From Phoma sp. XZ068 (lineage: Eukaryota; Ascomycota; Dothideomycetes; Pleosporales; Didymellaceae), in NCBI GenBank assembly GCA_004835665.1, contig RBKR01000012.1, positions 62,001 to 126,000 on the forward strand: a stretch of 64,000 nucleotides of DNA, read 5' to 3'. Below, piece by piece: positions 44,636-56,335 of the stretch. The first letter of the stretch is position 1, and the number at the start of each line of letters is the position of its first letter. A model generated the notes under the pieces. It made no database searches. It worked only from the letters and a program-made list of their open reading frames with translations, and was not told where the DNA came from. The position numbers and the translations under genes were made by a program.

Positions 44636-46871
44636 ATGCAGTTCGCCTCCACAAAGAGCGGCATCGTCCATCTGCGGGACATGATGACTCGCAACGACAG
44701 GGAGAAGATTTCGCCTGATCTCAAGCGCGCCCTCACACTCCTCGGCCTCACCGATCTTGCCAGCCTCGAGGAACAGTTTCTCGCCACAACCGCGTTCCTT
44801 GAGCCATGGACAGCGTTTCGCGACTCATTCCTGCTTGTCAGCAACTCGCGCAATACTGAGCCGGGCGACATCACGCGCCTAGACATCCTCTGGTTCTACA
44901 CACAGTTTGACAAGGACCTATATCGCCACGATCCACGCATCGAAAAGTCGGAAGCGCACTTCCAAATAGACAAGAGCGAGTGGGGTCCTGCGGAGTTCAA
45001 GAAACATCTGTTTGCTTGGTTGCTGCAAACCTTCTGTGTAGGAAAGGCGCACAGCCCATTTGGGTTCCAATACTTTGAGCTCAGAAACATCTGCGGCGTG
45101 TGGGAAGAGGTACTCATCCCCATCATTCACGCTGTCTGCAAGTCATATAGCATGAAGGGTAGAAGGCACTATGGCCGTTTGGCGCTCTTCATCGAGGATC
45201 GATGTCCCAGCCGTCTCGCTTTCCCGGAGGGAAACATCAACATGCCTGATGGAGTTTTCACATCACCGACGCCGTTTCGCATGGTGTCCAGACCAACCTA
45301 TCTCCGGGGCGTCACTCAGATCGTCCTGACAAAGGAAAACTACGATGAAACTGAGAGGGAGCTGCGTGACGTTTACCCACAATACGGAGGCTTAGTCGAG
45401 CGCCCAAGGTTCAAACAGAAGATGGATGAGTGGCTTGAAGTACAGAGAAGGCGTGCAGCGCACCGAAAGATGATCGTGAAGCCAGAGATGGTGCAGTATG
45501 TGCCCAGACATCAACCCATGGTTGTTCAGCAGTCCGACCATTTAAACCCTAATGGCACGCCCACAAAATTACCTTCCAACATGCGCAGTCTCAGCCCTCT
45601 CAAGCGTTACTCCGATAGCCTTCGTCGATCTCTTTCGATGAACATCGGCCATGGTCGATTTGGCAATTCTGAGCCTCAGTCTCCTCTGTCGCCGACTCGT
45701 CCAAAGACACCAAATACCACCAAGGTGCCCGTGAACCCTTACACTATGTCCTCCTATGTGCCCAAGATGTCAAAAGAAGTAAGTCCGCACGCAGTCCCTG
45801 TTGCCTTGTGGAACGGCCAATGTCACTGACCATGCATTGTAGGAGCCGAGGAGTCCTCTCCATGGCGTAACGCGACAAGTCCACATTCCTGATGGTGTGG
45901 CTGACCAGGCAAGCGCACTGCAAGGCGAAGTCGAGACGGAGTCTCAGAAGATGCAGAGCGAGAGTGACGGATGGCCGGTGTCAACACCGCAACTGCTACG
46001 TCCAGAGCCGCTACTGCGACCACAACGACTCTCTGAGCAGAGCGTATATACAAAGGTCCGCGACTCGAATCCCTTCACTGAAAGCGATGATACTCTGGGC
46101 GGACTGCAGCGACCAAATTTGGATCCTGAAGACAATGTCTGGTCACCTATGGGCGCTCTGAGTGCCATTCCGCATCCTCTGATGAATGGTCCTGAGATGT
46201 ATGACGAGCCGGTCCCAAAGATACTGCTGCAAGCAAAGAGTCCGTACTCACGCGTTCGTCACCCAAGCTACGAGGGCAACGGCTACCAGGATGAGATTAG
46301 CCTGACGGACCTTCGTGCGAGAAAGATCAGTGTCAACAGCAAGTCCAGTAGCAGTAACAAGGCACAGTACAAGCCGGACAGCCGCCTGCCTGCCCCTATC
46401 AAAGTCCCGCCGCCCTACGTCAGTCAAATGCGCGTTGCATCAAACGACAAATACCATAACGACTCTCCGCCAAAGCCCAGGGCAGTCCTATGGCCCGGCA
46501 GTGAATCCCCTCCCAAACCCGTCGCATGGCCAGGTTTCGAGGACCGGCCTCCACTCGCCTCAGAAGCTGCACTTGCATTCACACCACCCATCCCCGCCAA
46601 AAGTATTAAGCGCTCGACAGCAAAGCATAGTCAAAGGTCCGAGCAGCTCCTACACGAAGATGCACGCTCACATGAGATGATGCGCATTATTTCCAAAGAC
46701 AACATTCGCGCCGCTCTTGGCAATCTGTCGCCGGAGAGCTCTATGGAGGATCTAAGGGCCGCTCGTACGAAACAACTTCCTTCACGAGCTGCGAATCCAC
46801 CCAGATTGGAGGCATATAATACTCATCTGTTTCCAAGGAAGGATAGGCGTTCCAATGAGGATTCTGGTTAA
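44636..46871 (+). CDS. Large fungal protein of unknown function with disordered C-terminal half
   Basis: Exons 44636..45778 and 45843..46871 with a 64-nt intron (GTAAGT, branch CACTGAC, TAG); 723 aa. The first 300 residues look folded and all-helical: a segment DREKISPDLKRALTLLGL, then LDILWFYTQFDKDLYRHDPR, FKKHLFAWLLQTFCVGKAH and ICGVWEEVLIPIIHAVCKSY. The second half is rich in Ser/Pro/Arg with many SP and TP sites (LSPLKRYSDS, PQSPLSPTRPKTP), suggesting phosphorylation by proline-directed kinases. No signal peptide or membrane segment. I do not recognise the family. The start context AAGATGCAG is reasonable and no earlier in-frame ATG fits. Confidence 0.8.
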
Positions 46872-47570
46872 TGTTGGCAACACTTTGTGTTATTTGAAAG
46901 CAAGGCAAACGCGGTTTGACGTCACGACGAAGAGTGAGTATTAGGCTGGAGAATAGGACACGCCGAGGATGATGAGGAATGGTTGCGTTTCTTTCGAAGT
47001 CTTGGGAAGGAGGTGTAGCGCTACGAACAGAATTTACCAGCGTGATATGAAGGTGTCGATGAATGGTGACGCGCTTTTAGCGTGCCCCCATTGGTACTTA
47101 GCGTACTCTAGGAGACAAGGACGTTCAGACTCTCCTGTACTATTCCACGATGCTGTAAAATCACTGTAATGTGAAGCGAGGCAAGAGCACATGACAGTAT
47201 GATGGTGGGGGCTATATGTGGAGCAGGGCTGAATTGATCACTTAGTGTGGTATTGACGGACCGACTATTCACCAATCACAGCAGCCCTTTCATTCCTCCA
47301 CCGTGTTCCCTTCGGCTGTGACTTGTATTATCGCAAACCGCGCGCGGCAGTCTCACGATGAGCAGAAAAGCCGGTGGTAGCAGTCGCGTCTCCGATACCG
47401 GGAAGGTATCTTGTTGAGTTTGAAGACTTTGTGTAGCAAATCTATTTATTGTTCTAAAGCATGATATGTTCTATAACATGTGTGCCAGATCTAACAGCCT
47501 CTATGCCAATAATGCTACGATGTAGATGACAGGTTGTCGGGCAGGCTTTCTCCGTAACCTAAAAGTTAGC
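46872..47570. other. Convergent intergenic region
   Basis: 3' flanks of two convergent genes; no gene seen. Confidence 0.5.
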
Positions 47571-49479
47571 TTACTCCAGCATACCAAGAAGTCCCTCCCA
47601 AGGCCTCAACTCAAGCCGTCCACTCGTAGCCTTGCCATCAATATCTCGCTCATCGTAATTGCCAGCAACCCACTTCTTGACCTTCAGGTCACCCAGCCCG
47701 TCCCAACCAACTTTTTCGCCGCTGATGTTAAGCACGGTGACGAAAGCGTTCTTCTCACTCCACCGTTTGTAGGCAACAATCTTCTTGTGTTCGGGGTCCA
47801 GCAGCTTGAAGTCGCCGTATACGAAGACATCCTTGTTTTCCTTACGGGCCTCAAGACCGCGCTTCCAGAAAGCGTGCACAGACAGCGTGCCAGGAGAAGG
47901 GTTGGCGTTATCGAGCTGTGCCTGGGCATTGACGGTCTTGTAGTCGTCGTTCACGCGCATCCAAGGTTTGGCATCGGCCGATGTGAAGCCAGCATGTGGC
48001 TCTGAGGTCCATTGGACAGGTGTGCGAGCATTGTCGCGGGACTTCTTTTGCATAATCTTGCGTGCGAGGGCCTGCTTTTCTTCATTGCCAGGGTACATGT
48101 ACTGGTACCTGTATAGAGTTAGCCGTGGCTCCAAAATTCATGGGCGATGAACAAAACTGACTTCTTGAAGAAGTTGATACTCTCGATATCCTTGTACTCT
48201 GATGGCTCCCAGCTTGGAGGAACGTTGCGCATACCGATCTCTTCACCCTGGTAGACGTATAAGGTACCAGCAAGGGTGGTCTGCATCAGGCACAAGAGTT
48301 TAGCACCAAACTCTCGGAACTCGTCACTGTCATCTGTGTACCTGCTGACACTGCGTGGCTGATCGTGGTTCTCAATGAAGATAGAGTTCCATCCGTCTCG
48401 CTCGAGCATGAGACGTTGCAAGCGATTGATGATCTCCTTCAGATCGCGGGCGTCCCAGGGGTGAAGTGTGTACTTGAAGTCGCCAGGCACATTATCAATG
48501 TCCACGATATCGAAAGCGAAGATCATGTTCAGCTCCTCACTCTCAGCCCCGACAACACGGATAATCTCGTCCTCATCCCGGACAAATGGCATCTCACCAA
48601 CGGTGAGGGTATCGTACTTGGACAGCACTTTGCGGTTGATGTCCTTGAGAAATTCGTGCAAGCGAGGCCCATTTGCGTAGAACTTGTCACCTGGCTGATA
48701 CTTGTTGTCTTTGACTAAGATCTCGGCATCGTCGAAAGTCTGCACCTTAGAGATCAGGTTGATCACATCCATACGGAAACCAGAAACACCACGATCCAGC
48801 CAGAAGCGCAGAACATCATGCACAGCTTCTCTTACTGCAGGGTTATCCCAGTTCAGATCTGGCTGCTCAGGTGTGAACAGCGACAGGTAGTACTCTTGGG
48901 TCTTCTCGTCCCAAGTCCATGCAGAGTTGGCTTCACCGAGGATCTGGGCCCAGTTGTTTGGCGGCTGGCGGTTTCCATCTGCATCGTACTTTGCGGGCTT
49001 CCAGATGTACCAGTCTCGCTTCGATGACTCTTTGGAAGATCGTGAGTCGAGGAACCAGGCATGCTCTTCAGACGTGTGGTTGACGACCAAGTCCATGACC
49101 AGCTTCATGTCACGCTTTTTAATCTCCTTGATGAGATTATCAACATCTTGCAATGTTCCGTAACTCGGATCAATGTCTTCGTAATCGGCGATGTCGTAGC
49201 CCATATCAGCCTGCGGGCTCTTGTAGATTGGCGAGACCCAGATAACATCAACACCGAGATCCTTCAAGTAGTCGAGCTTTTGTGTGATACCGGGCACATC
49301 TCCCCAGCCATCACCATTCGTGTCATTGAAAGACGCGGGGTATACCTGGAGTTCATATGAGTGCTTTGGCTCTCGTACTGCGCATCTCAGCGTACCTGAT
49401 AAACCACGGCCTCCTTCCACCACCTGTGCTTGTCGGTACCGACGTACAAATCCTTCTTGGTTCGCTGAGAAGTCGACAT
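47571..49479 (-). CDS. GH13 alpha-glucosidase (maltase/oligo-1,6-glucosidase type)
   Basis: Exons 49396..49479, 48162..49345 and 47571..48108; introns 50 and 53 nt (second donor GTCAGT); 601 aa. Hydrolyses terminal alpha-glucosidic bonds of maltose or isomaltose-like sugars; no signal peptide, so intracellular. GH13 regions: VDVIWVSPIYKSPQADMGYD, region I DLVVNHTSEEHAWF, region II GFRMDVIN (nucleophile Asp), region III LTVGEMPF (acid/base Glu) and region IV FIENHDQPRS (third Asp). The C-terminal part has RTPVQW. Valine after the nucleophile motif (GFRMDVIN) is typical of alpha-1,4-preferring or dual enzymes, which I note with caution. Such enzymes usually work with an alpha-glucoside permease; the SP transporter at 29.5 kb belongs to that class but is too distant to call a cluster. 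Confidence 0.93.
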
Positions 49480-49991
49480 ATTGAGAATACAGTATTGGTC
49501 GCAATCGAGCAGCGCGGGTGAAATATTATGGAAGCAGCCGTCCTCTTAATGGCACGTCATCACCCTGTGGAGGGCTCCACAACCCCAGAACACAGCGCGC
49601 CTCGGCGCAACGAAGACGCCCCGGAGCACCATGCGCCGGCCGCTTGCAGACCCTCTTTTTCAACCGCACTACGACTCGCGGCATGTCGGTGGAACCGGTG
49701 GCCCATCGGAATAGAGTGAATTTTCATGTACTGTTTCGACAGCTGTCGTTGGACTTCGCGTGTGCACCTGACAAGGCGCGGCAGGAGCGCAGACGCGCCG
49801 AGCAAGCGTCATCGGTCACGCAACCAGCGCCCGCACCAGGTATCGTAGCCCTGTACATAAGGAGGAAAACAACTCGCATTTTCTCGTTCTTCACACACGT
49901 AGCCTTGCCCGCCTTTATATCACTTACAGCGCGTTTTGCACTCTGGTGTTCATAATCCTTCCCCAAGTAGTACCGAAATTCGATCCGGACG
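49480..49991. other. Divergent promoter of alpha-glucosidase and membrane protein genes
   Basis: 512 bp. Overlapping ORFs in several frames are GC-rich artefacts. No specific site assigned. Confidence 0.5.
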
Positions 49992-50825
49992 ATGACGTAT
50001 GAGTCCAACGTTGAGGTCGGTGATGCTGCCGATGAACGCTCGCCGATGCTTAGAGGCTCACCTGAAGCTGCGAAACCCAAAGATAACCACTCGACTTTCA
50101 AGACAATCTTGCATTTTTTCGGCGGTGGCATTTATGCACCTGACGCTACGACTTACGATCCCATTGAGATTCTACTCAACACTGAAGATGCAAAAGAGAA
50201 GGACGAACTGACTGTCAAATGGAGAGACAACAAGCTCAGCGAGTTGAGCTTCATTGGTGTTGTTGCTGCGCTCCTGGCAGGAGTGCTTACATCCACAGGC
50301 AGCTGGCCTCAGGTGCTGCCCAGCGGCCGCGAATCACCATGGCCAATCCGAACAGCATGGTATTGCGGGATCATACTATCGTTGTTTAGCATTTTGACTG
50401 CGGCTGATCAGACGGTTCGGCTTCATCGTCTCTCTGCTCACCGTGATGGTCTTGATAACATCCGAAGGCTGCTGGCCAAGACGAACGGCGAGCGAAAACA
50501 CTCCAAGAAGACAGGTCGTCGGGCACCCAGCCTACTTCAAGTATTTACGTGGCAAATGCCGGTAATGTTTCTAACAACAGCTACTATCAGCATGATCGTA
50601 GGCATGTTTCTGCATGTGTGGTCTGCCACAAAGCACCTGGATACTTCAGATTGGTGGGACGACAATTCAAAGGTATAACCATCCGTGCCATGTCATATAT
50701 AGCAAAGTTGATTTGACCATTCCTTCTAGGTCGCCCTGATATTCACAGTTGTAGCTCTTACCTCAATTGCATTGTTCTTTGCAGGTCAGGTCTCTCTTTA
50801 CACGCCAGAGCAGCGCCGAGAGTGA
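49992..50825 (+). CDS. Small integral membrane protein of unknown function
   Basis: Exons 49992..50672 and 50730..50825 with a 57-nt intron; 258 aa. Acidic N-terminal cytosolic part (MTYESNVEVGDAADERSPML), then four predicted hydrophobic helices: LSFIGVVAALLAGVLTSTG, TAWYCGIILSLFSILTAADQ, MPVMFLTTATISMIVGMFLH, and VALIFTVVALTSIALFFAGQ, which lies wholly in exon 2. A basic loop (RLHRLSAHRDG... KHSKKTGRRAP) sits between helices 2 and 3. No transporter motif. Resembles orphan four-helix membrane proteins common in Pezizomycotina; function unknown. Confidence 0.78.
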
Positions 50826-51330
50826 TGCTCAGAAGAGCACAAGTGCGCTCCAACGCAATATCATGACTGCAGAACAGACTGATGTCGAACACATCATAGA
50901 TGGGCCATAGCTTCGAGGTTCGCTCCGTGAATTGGCCGTGACTCTGAGCTCACCACATTGAACTCTGAAGGCTGCATTGCCGAGCTTTTGAACTCCAGCT
51001 CCTATATCTTGCAACTTCTTGTTATTAATAGCGCAACGAGTTAGATGTCTATAGTTCTCTCGGTACGACCCCATGCCCTCAGAGTGGTCACTATAATTGA
51101 ACATACTCTACCACACACATGCAAAATATTGTTGAACCCAGCTTCGTAAGACATTTGTAAATATTGCCTTCACCTTCACGTGCCAGGGCCTCGACGGTAC
51201 GACGCCAGCTAGCTTCACCTAGCCCAGCCCAGCGTTCCCTGAAAGCACCTTCACGCTGACTGGAACTTCGAAGGAACTTCAATACTTCAATCAACCTAGC
51301 TGATCTCTTTTCGCTTTCGAAATCTTAACC
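50826..51330. other. Intergenic region, no supported gene
   Basis: Only short ORFs (50829..51104 minus, 51091..51294 minus). Confidence 0.45.
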
Positions 51331-52408
51331 ATGTCACAGCAATCAACCTGTGGCACCACAAACACCGCATTTATGGCGCCCACCGCACTTGACCTCGCTG
51401 TCAGTTCGAACACAATGCAAATTCTGAATGCTGCTCACCGCACTCCCAACCTATCACTTCTAGAGCGCTGCCTCACTCAATACGATATTTTCAAGCGTAT
51501 TTCCAGCAACCTTACAACAGTCAACTTATTTCGCCTGGTCAGCGCATCGAAAGGCATTTATGTTTCATTAAAGATGTAGCGGTTAACTGGGACAATCTCA
51601 ACCGCATGGCAAACTGATGGTGTGAGATATAGGATCCGTGGCTTCACTCGTTCTCAGGGAGGACTCCAACTTGAGTACATCACCTGCGGTGCTGAAACTG
51701 GCGGAGTTGCCGACACCAAGCCTTGTGCTGTCTGTCACAGGGCTGTTTGCAATGAGTGTCGCATTCACCTTGCGTATTGTGGGTACTTCAATCCAAAAGC
51801 CGACAATTATGAGGTTGGACACAGCAGGTACGAGGACAGGGGAAACATACGTGAAGGAGAATATCGATTTTTCAACAATTCTCTTGAATTCCGTAGTGAC
51901 CCATGACACGGAGGTATCTAGGAGTGCTTCCCAGCATCACGATCAGGATGTGGTCTTCCCATATGATGACCTTACCATCGAGTACATCATCGACCTGAAA
52001 CTGGGCTCGAAGAAGTGGCAAGACATCCTAGGCGAGCTCGGCCAACTTATCCGTTCGCGTATTTGCGAATCCTGCGAATTATGTCTGACGAACGACGGAT
52101 GCGACGCGGGAGCAATCATGCAGAGCAGCGGATACGATTTTCAGCCTGGCGCCTTCAGGTGCGAGTGTACACTTCGCTCCCGCTTCCTCGATCGCTGGTT
52201 GTGTATACCCTGCTACATCAAAGAGACTAGCGACGACATTGAGATGTTGGCAGAAATCGAGGATGAAGAACCCCGGTACCCGACCGACTGCTCTTGCAGC
52301 CTCCGAGCGATACCACTGCTCCGGAACGATCAGCAGCAAGGCAATTTTGGGCAGGGAAAGTTGCTATGCAAATGGTGTGGTGGAGAGGTATGGAGGAGAT
52401 CAGAGTAG
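51331..52408 (+). pseudogene. Frame-disrupted F-box/cysteine-rich protein gene (paralog of the gene at 53204)
   Basis: Begins MSQQSTCGTTNTAFM with an F-box-like segment LLERCLTQYDIFKRISSNLT and LFRLVSASKGIYVS, then hits TAG (51577-51579). The expected continuation VNWDNLNRM is in a second frame, and DGVRYRIRGFTRSQGG with CAVCHRAVCNECRIHLAY is back in the first, so two small indels lie between about 51556 and 51616. The later frame change can be explained by an intron, 51828..51921, which joins GHSR to SASQHHDQD in phase. The C-terminal part FRCECTLRSRFLDRWLCIPC and LLCKWCGGEVW matches the intact paralog at 53204. The indels could be real or sequencing errors. Confidence 0.6.
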
Positions 52409-53203
52409 TCAGTAGCGACTTCTGGCAGCCGAGAATTTTCACAGCTCTGGACACGGAAGAGTATTAATATCCTCGAGGGCTCATCTCGGTCACTAATCAC
52501 ATTCATCCCAAGTCCATAGATAGCACGGAAACATGGGCTCATCCTGCCTCCAATCAATCAGTGTAATAACATCTGCAGTTGCATCAGCCTGTAGAACCAG
52601 TCAATGCCCACCACTTCACGCTCGCAACCTCCCCTCGACTGACGTCGCTTCAAGGTGCTCGTGGAGGTGGAAGGGCTTCGATTGGCCATTCGTATGCGAC
52701 TGTAGAGCTGCAAATCAGACCAAACACTTTCAGTCCTTGCTCTGGTATAAGATAAGTCGCAAGTGCTGCGGCGATCAAGCAGCTCGGTGAACGCACGAGA
52801 CTTTAGCCGATAACATCTTACTCAAAATTTGTAAATCGACAATGGATCCACAAGCGCCTCTCAGCATGCAGTTGGCCTATGATGGGGGCCATTGGGATGA
52901 GGTGGCACAGACAGCGTACATGGATGAAGAGGCGAGTGCAAAGTTTTAGGTCATCCGAGAATTCGCATTCGTACTAATACATATAGTGTTTACAAGGCAA
53001 TGAGTTGAGACTTTTTCTTCACTCGTGTTGTACAGAGAACCAACCGGGGTATCGATGTCTTTATACAGTTCTCACCCATTCTCATCGTAGCATACTTGAT
53101 GCTAGTCATTACTGATGGTCTAACGACCTTACTTTGACGCCTATTCGTCGTCGATGATCTCCCCACGGTCTGACCGTATCTGTACATACCCTTTCGCATG
53201 TAC
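52409..53203. other. Convergent intergenic region between the two paralogs
   Basis: No gene supported. A 35-codon ORF at about 52843 (MDPQAPLSMQ) has no further support. Confidence 0.45.
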
Positions 53204-54421
53204 TCACTCATACAAATTTCTACCCTCAATGATCTCACCCCAGCACCACATACACATTATTCTCTTTACCGTCCTACCACACCGACAAACCCGGGTTTCG
53301 GGGTTCGGTGCGAAGCTCTGAATATTACTGATAACGGTGTCTTCAACCTCATAACACTTCACACACTCCCAGCGGTCCAAGATACGGCTGCGTAGCGAGC
53401 AATGGCATTCTTTCAAGGCATTCTTGAAAACCTCGGCCTTGTCGTCGATCTGGGTGTCGAGCCAGGGCAGTTTCGGAAGTTCTGGTTTGATTGTTTTGTA
53501 TCCCTTGGGCGCAGTCGCAAAACAGAGACCACACAGGAACAGCTTGCGTTTTTCGGTAACGGAGCAAAGTGAGCGCAGAACCGGAGATGGGAAGCCAGAT
53601 TGCGATGACGTAGACCAAGTTTTCAGTGAATCTAGTCCGAGGTCTACATCGAGTACATCGCTGACTTTCACTGGTGTTCCAGCTTGGTCGAACTCCAGGG
53701 GCATATCAAGGAAACCCTGGTCGTGGTATGGGCCTGCCGCGGCGTCTGTGGCTCGATTCTGCCATGGTGCTAGAGTAGCAGGCTCAGGAGGAAGATGTTG
53801 CGGACTGAGGATGGCGACTTCGAACGGATCTAGCAACACGAAGCCGGAGAAGTTGGGGAGTTCTTGAGGGTCGCTCGGCGTCTCGAAGATGGATTGATAG
53901 ACGCAATGAATGCGGCACTCATCGCAGGTGTTGACCTTGCAGCTGATACAAGGGTGTGACTCGATGTTCTGGCGGCCAGAATCTGTCAGGCATTGCGTAA
54001 ATTCGCTGCATTCGTAGGCGTAGAAGAAAGTCGACTTATGGTGCACGCGTTGCCGGACGACGATGCCATTGCCGCAGCAGGGAATTCTACTGAGCAAGTT
54101 GTCGAGACTTTCGGGACGAGGAAACATGGCGTTGTATGTAGCCTTGCACGCAAGGGCGAGCGCGAGTAGATCTTTTGGGAATAGGCAAGATGTGATCGAC
54201 TCCAGTAGGCCGTACTGGCGGAGTATCTGGATAAGAGGACATTCTGTTCGTGTTGAAACTGAAGTTACTGCCTTTGGAGGTACTTCCTCCATTGTTGCTG
54301 CCTGTTTAATAGCTGGCTCTGTCAATGTTGCTCCTGGTGCTTTCTTTCGAGAGCCCATGGCGGCAAGATCCTCCAGCGAGCGCTTGCGCTTCATTATTCT
54401 GGTCTCAGCAATCACGACCAT
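53204..54421 (-). CDS. F-box-like protein with cysteine-rich putative zinc-binding domains
   Basis: Intronless, 405 aa; start at 54421 or the ATG at 54394 (MKRKRSLEDL), which opens a basic N-terminus. The F-box-like helix pair is LLESITSCLFPKDLLALALA with CKATYNAMF (about residues 70-105). Then come cysteine groups: IPCCGNG, HPCISCKVNTCDECRIHC, LCSVTEKRK...LCGLC, ECHCSLRSRILDRWECVKCY and CRCGRTVKRIMCMWCWGE. The spacing suggests several zinc sites. F-box proteins link substrates to SCF ubiquitin ligases via Skp1; here that role is inferred from the short N-terminal motif only. The paralog at 51331 shares the order F-box, CxxC...ECRIH, RSR-LDRW-C-CY, CxWCxGE. Confidence 0.8.
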   Translation of the reverse strand: MVVIAETRIMKRKRSLEDLAAMGSRKKAPGATLTEPAIKQAATMEEVPPKAVTSVSTRTECPLIQILRQYGLLESITSCLFPKDLLALALACKATYNAMFPRPESLDNLLSRIPCCGNGIVVRQRVHHKSTFFYAYECSEFTQCLTDSGRQNIESHPCISCKVNTCDECRIHCVYQSIFETPSDPQELPNFSGFVLLDPFEVAILSPQHLPPEPATLAPWQNRATDAAAGPYHDQGFLDMPLEFDQAGTPVKVSDVLDVDLGLDSLKTWSTSSQSGFPSPVLRSLCSVTEKRKLFLCGLCFATAPKGYKTIKPELPKLPWLDTQIDDKAEVFKNALKECHCSLRSRILDRWECVKCYEVEDTVISNIQSFAPNPETRVCRCGRTVKRIMCMWCWGEIIEGRNLYE

Positions 54422-56335
54422 GAAGTGCCACTTCTGGTTGAATCAAAATGATTGATAGCGTAACCACTGGATGAATGGAGAACTTTTAGCATGTATTCAC
54501 AAATGGTTGAAAAAGTCAGGATGGTGGGTACGTGGCGAAGGGCTACATCGTCCGGAGCGGTAAAATCCAAGCTTTGTCATCGTCACATATTCACGAATGG
54601 TCTCTGGGGCAGAGTGAATGGGTAGTGGAAGGTGATTTGAGGCTTTGTGTACTCTGTATGCCATGGAGGGCTTACAGTCGTCGGCATGGGAGGTATAGTC
54701 TGGGCGAGAAATGGAAAAAGCACCTTTTCAACGTACATTTTGGTGATCATCAAGTATCTGTAGCCTAGAGCGTCTTCTATAACGCTTGGCATGTGCTGCA
54801 CTGGAGATCTGGATCCATTTTGAATGTTTTGAGTATACCGTAAGGCTGACGGTAGGGCTGATGAAAACTTTTCCGGTGAAGCTGGTAGGCGTACAGCTCG
54901 AGCAACGGCAGTGAAATGATAGAAACAAAACAAACTCCGCTATAGCACGCAACGCTCACGAAACTGAGATAGAGCTCTGGAGCTATGGAGCTTTGAAGCT
55001 ATAAAGATGCAAAGCGGGGGCTTGCATGCGGGTTTTTGCAGTCGTTGTCACGAGCAGCACCGAAAATTATCCCGGAATGTTGCGGAAGTCGCTCCGTGGA
55101 GGTCCGATGGCGCGCCAAGCTAAGCCTCGGCTGTTCCTACCTCCTCCGCTCGCCCTGCACCTTCACCACCAACCCAACCTCATCACCGTTTGCATCAACT
55201 GGGTTCTTGTCGAATCAGAAAGTACTTTTTACATCACCATGCAAACTCGATCTGCTGATAGCAGCGCAACTTGTCCAAAACTGTGATTCTAGATATAGTA
55301 CTGCAGGTTTCACCGTTGCTGCTGACTGTTTACAACGCTAAAGCAACACACCAGCCAGCAACCTATTAGAAGGAACCTGTACGCATGCAAGGCACAACTT
55401 GCTCCCAACACCTTCAACGCTAAGATTGTGTGCGTTGTAAGGACTCAACCCTACAAATCGCGTTCTCTGCCGGGCTGCGGACTAGTATCGCGGAGTTTCT
55501 GACATCCGCTGACCGACAGTAACCCCCGATGTCTAAGATCAGAGTTTCATCAGGTCAGATGTTGCTCTGTGTGACCTTCGTCTCATCGGACCACTGAGCA
55601 ATCATTTCTAAGTTCTCATCGCCGATAGACACATCTGTCGTACGCTCGCCAACTCCATTCACCCTGAGTCCAGTCCAACGATGCAATCATCCCTTTCAAC
55701 TCTACAGCAGGTCTGCGCAGCTCTGCTGATGCAGTATTGAGCATGTGTTCGTTTGCTTCGATGCTTTGCGGAGAGGGAGAAGATCGTTGCCCTAACTATG
55801 TGAAGGCAAACTGTGTATCGAGCTGGGGACATTGCTTCGCGCTGAAATCTGCGCATAATATTTGAAACCTGCATAGATGGTTGCGGATCGCTATACTGAG
55901 AGCATGACGATATCTGAACAGCAATTCCTCTGTGTAGATCCAGGAACTTCAAGACAGCGAAACATGGCTCTAGAGTAGATGCACAAGTGAAAGGCTGCCG
56001 AGTGATGTTCTTTATTGGGAATAATCATACTTTACAACGGAGACAAATTGGCAAGGACCAATCAGGCTCGGCATCAAGGCATCAGCTGTCATCAAAATCG
56101 CGGCTTTCCAACAAAGTAACACTGCACCCGTGATATCGGCAAGGCGATGAAAGTCAAGTGCAAATGAAGCGAGAGCGTCGTCTCATGCATTAACATAACT
56201 AACTACCAAGACAAATAGGTATCATCGAAGACATCTCCGTACCGAACATAACGCATATAGCATCACATAGCATCATATCCATCCCACATCAGCAGTACAA
56301 CAACAGTATAACAGTGCTCAAACACTTTTACACGC
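54422..56335. other. 1.9-kb intergenic region, no supported gene
   Basis: Promoter of the F-box-like gene on the left and 3' flank of PTR2 on the right. ORFs 54532..54768, 54583..54933 and 55659..55952 show no motifs. Confidence 0.45.

Noticed and set aside
55659..55952. 97-codon minus-strand ORF
   Set aside because: No motif, no splice extension, located in a gene-free interval.
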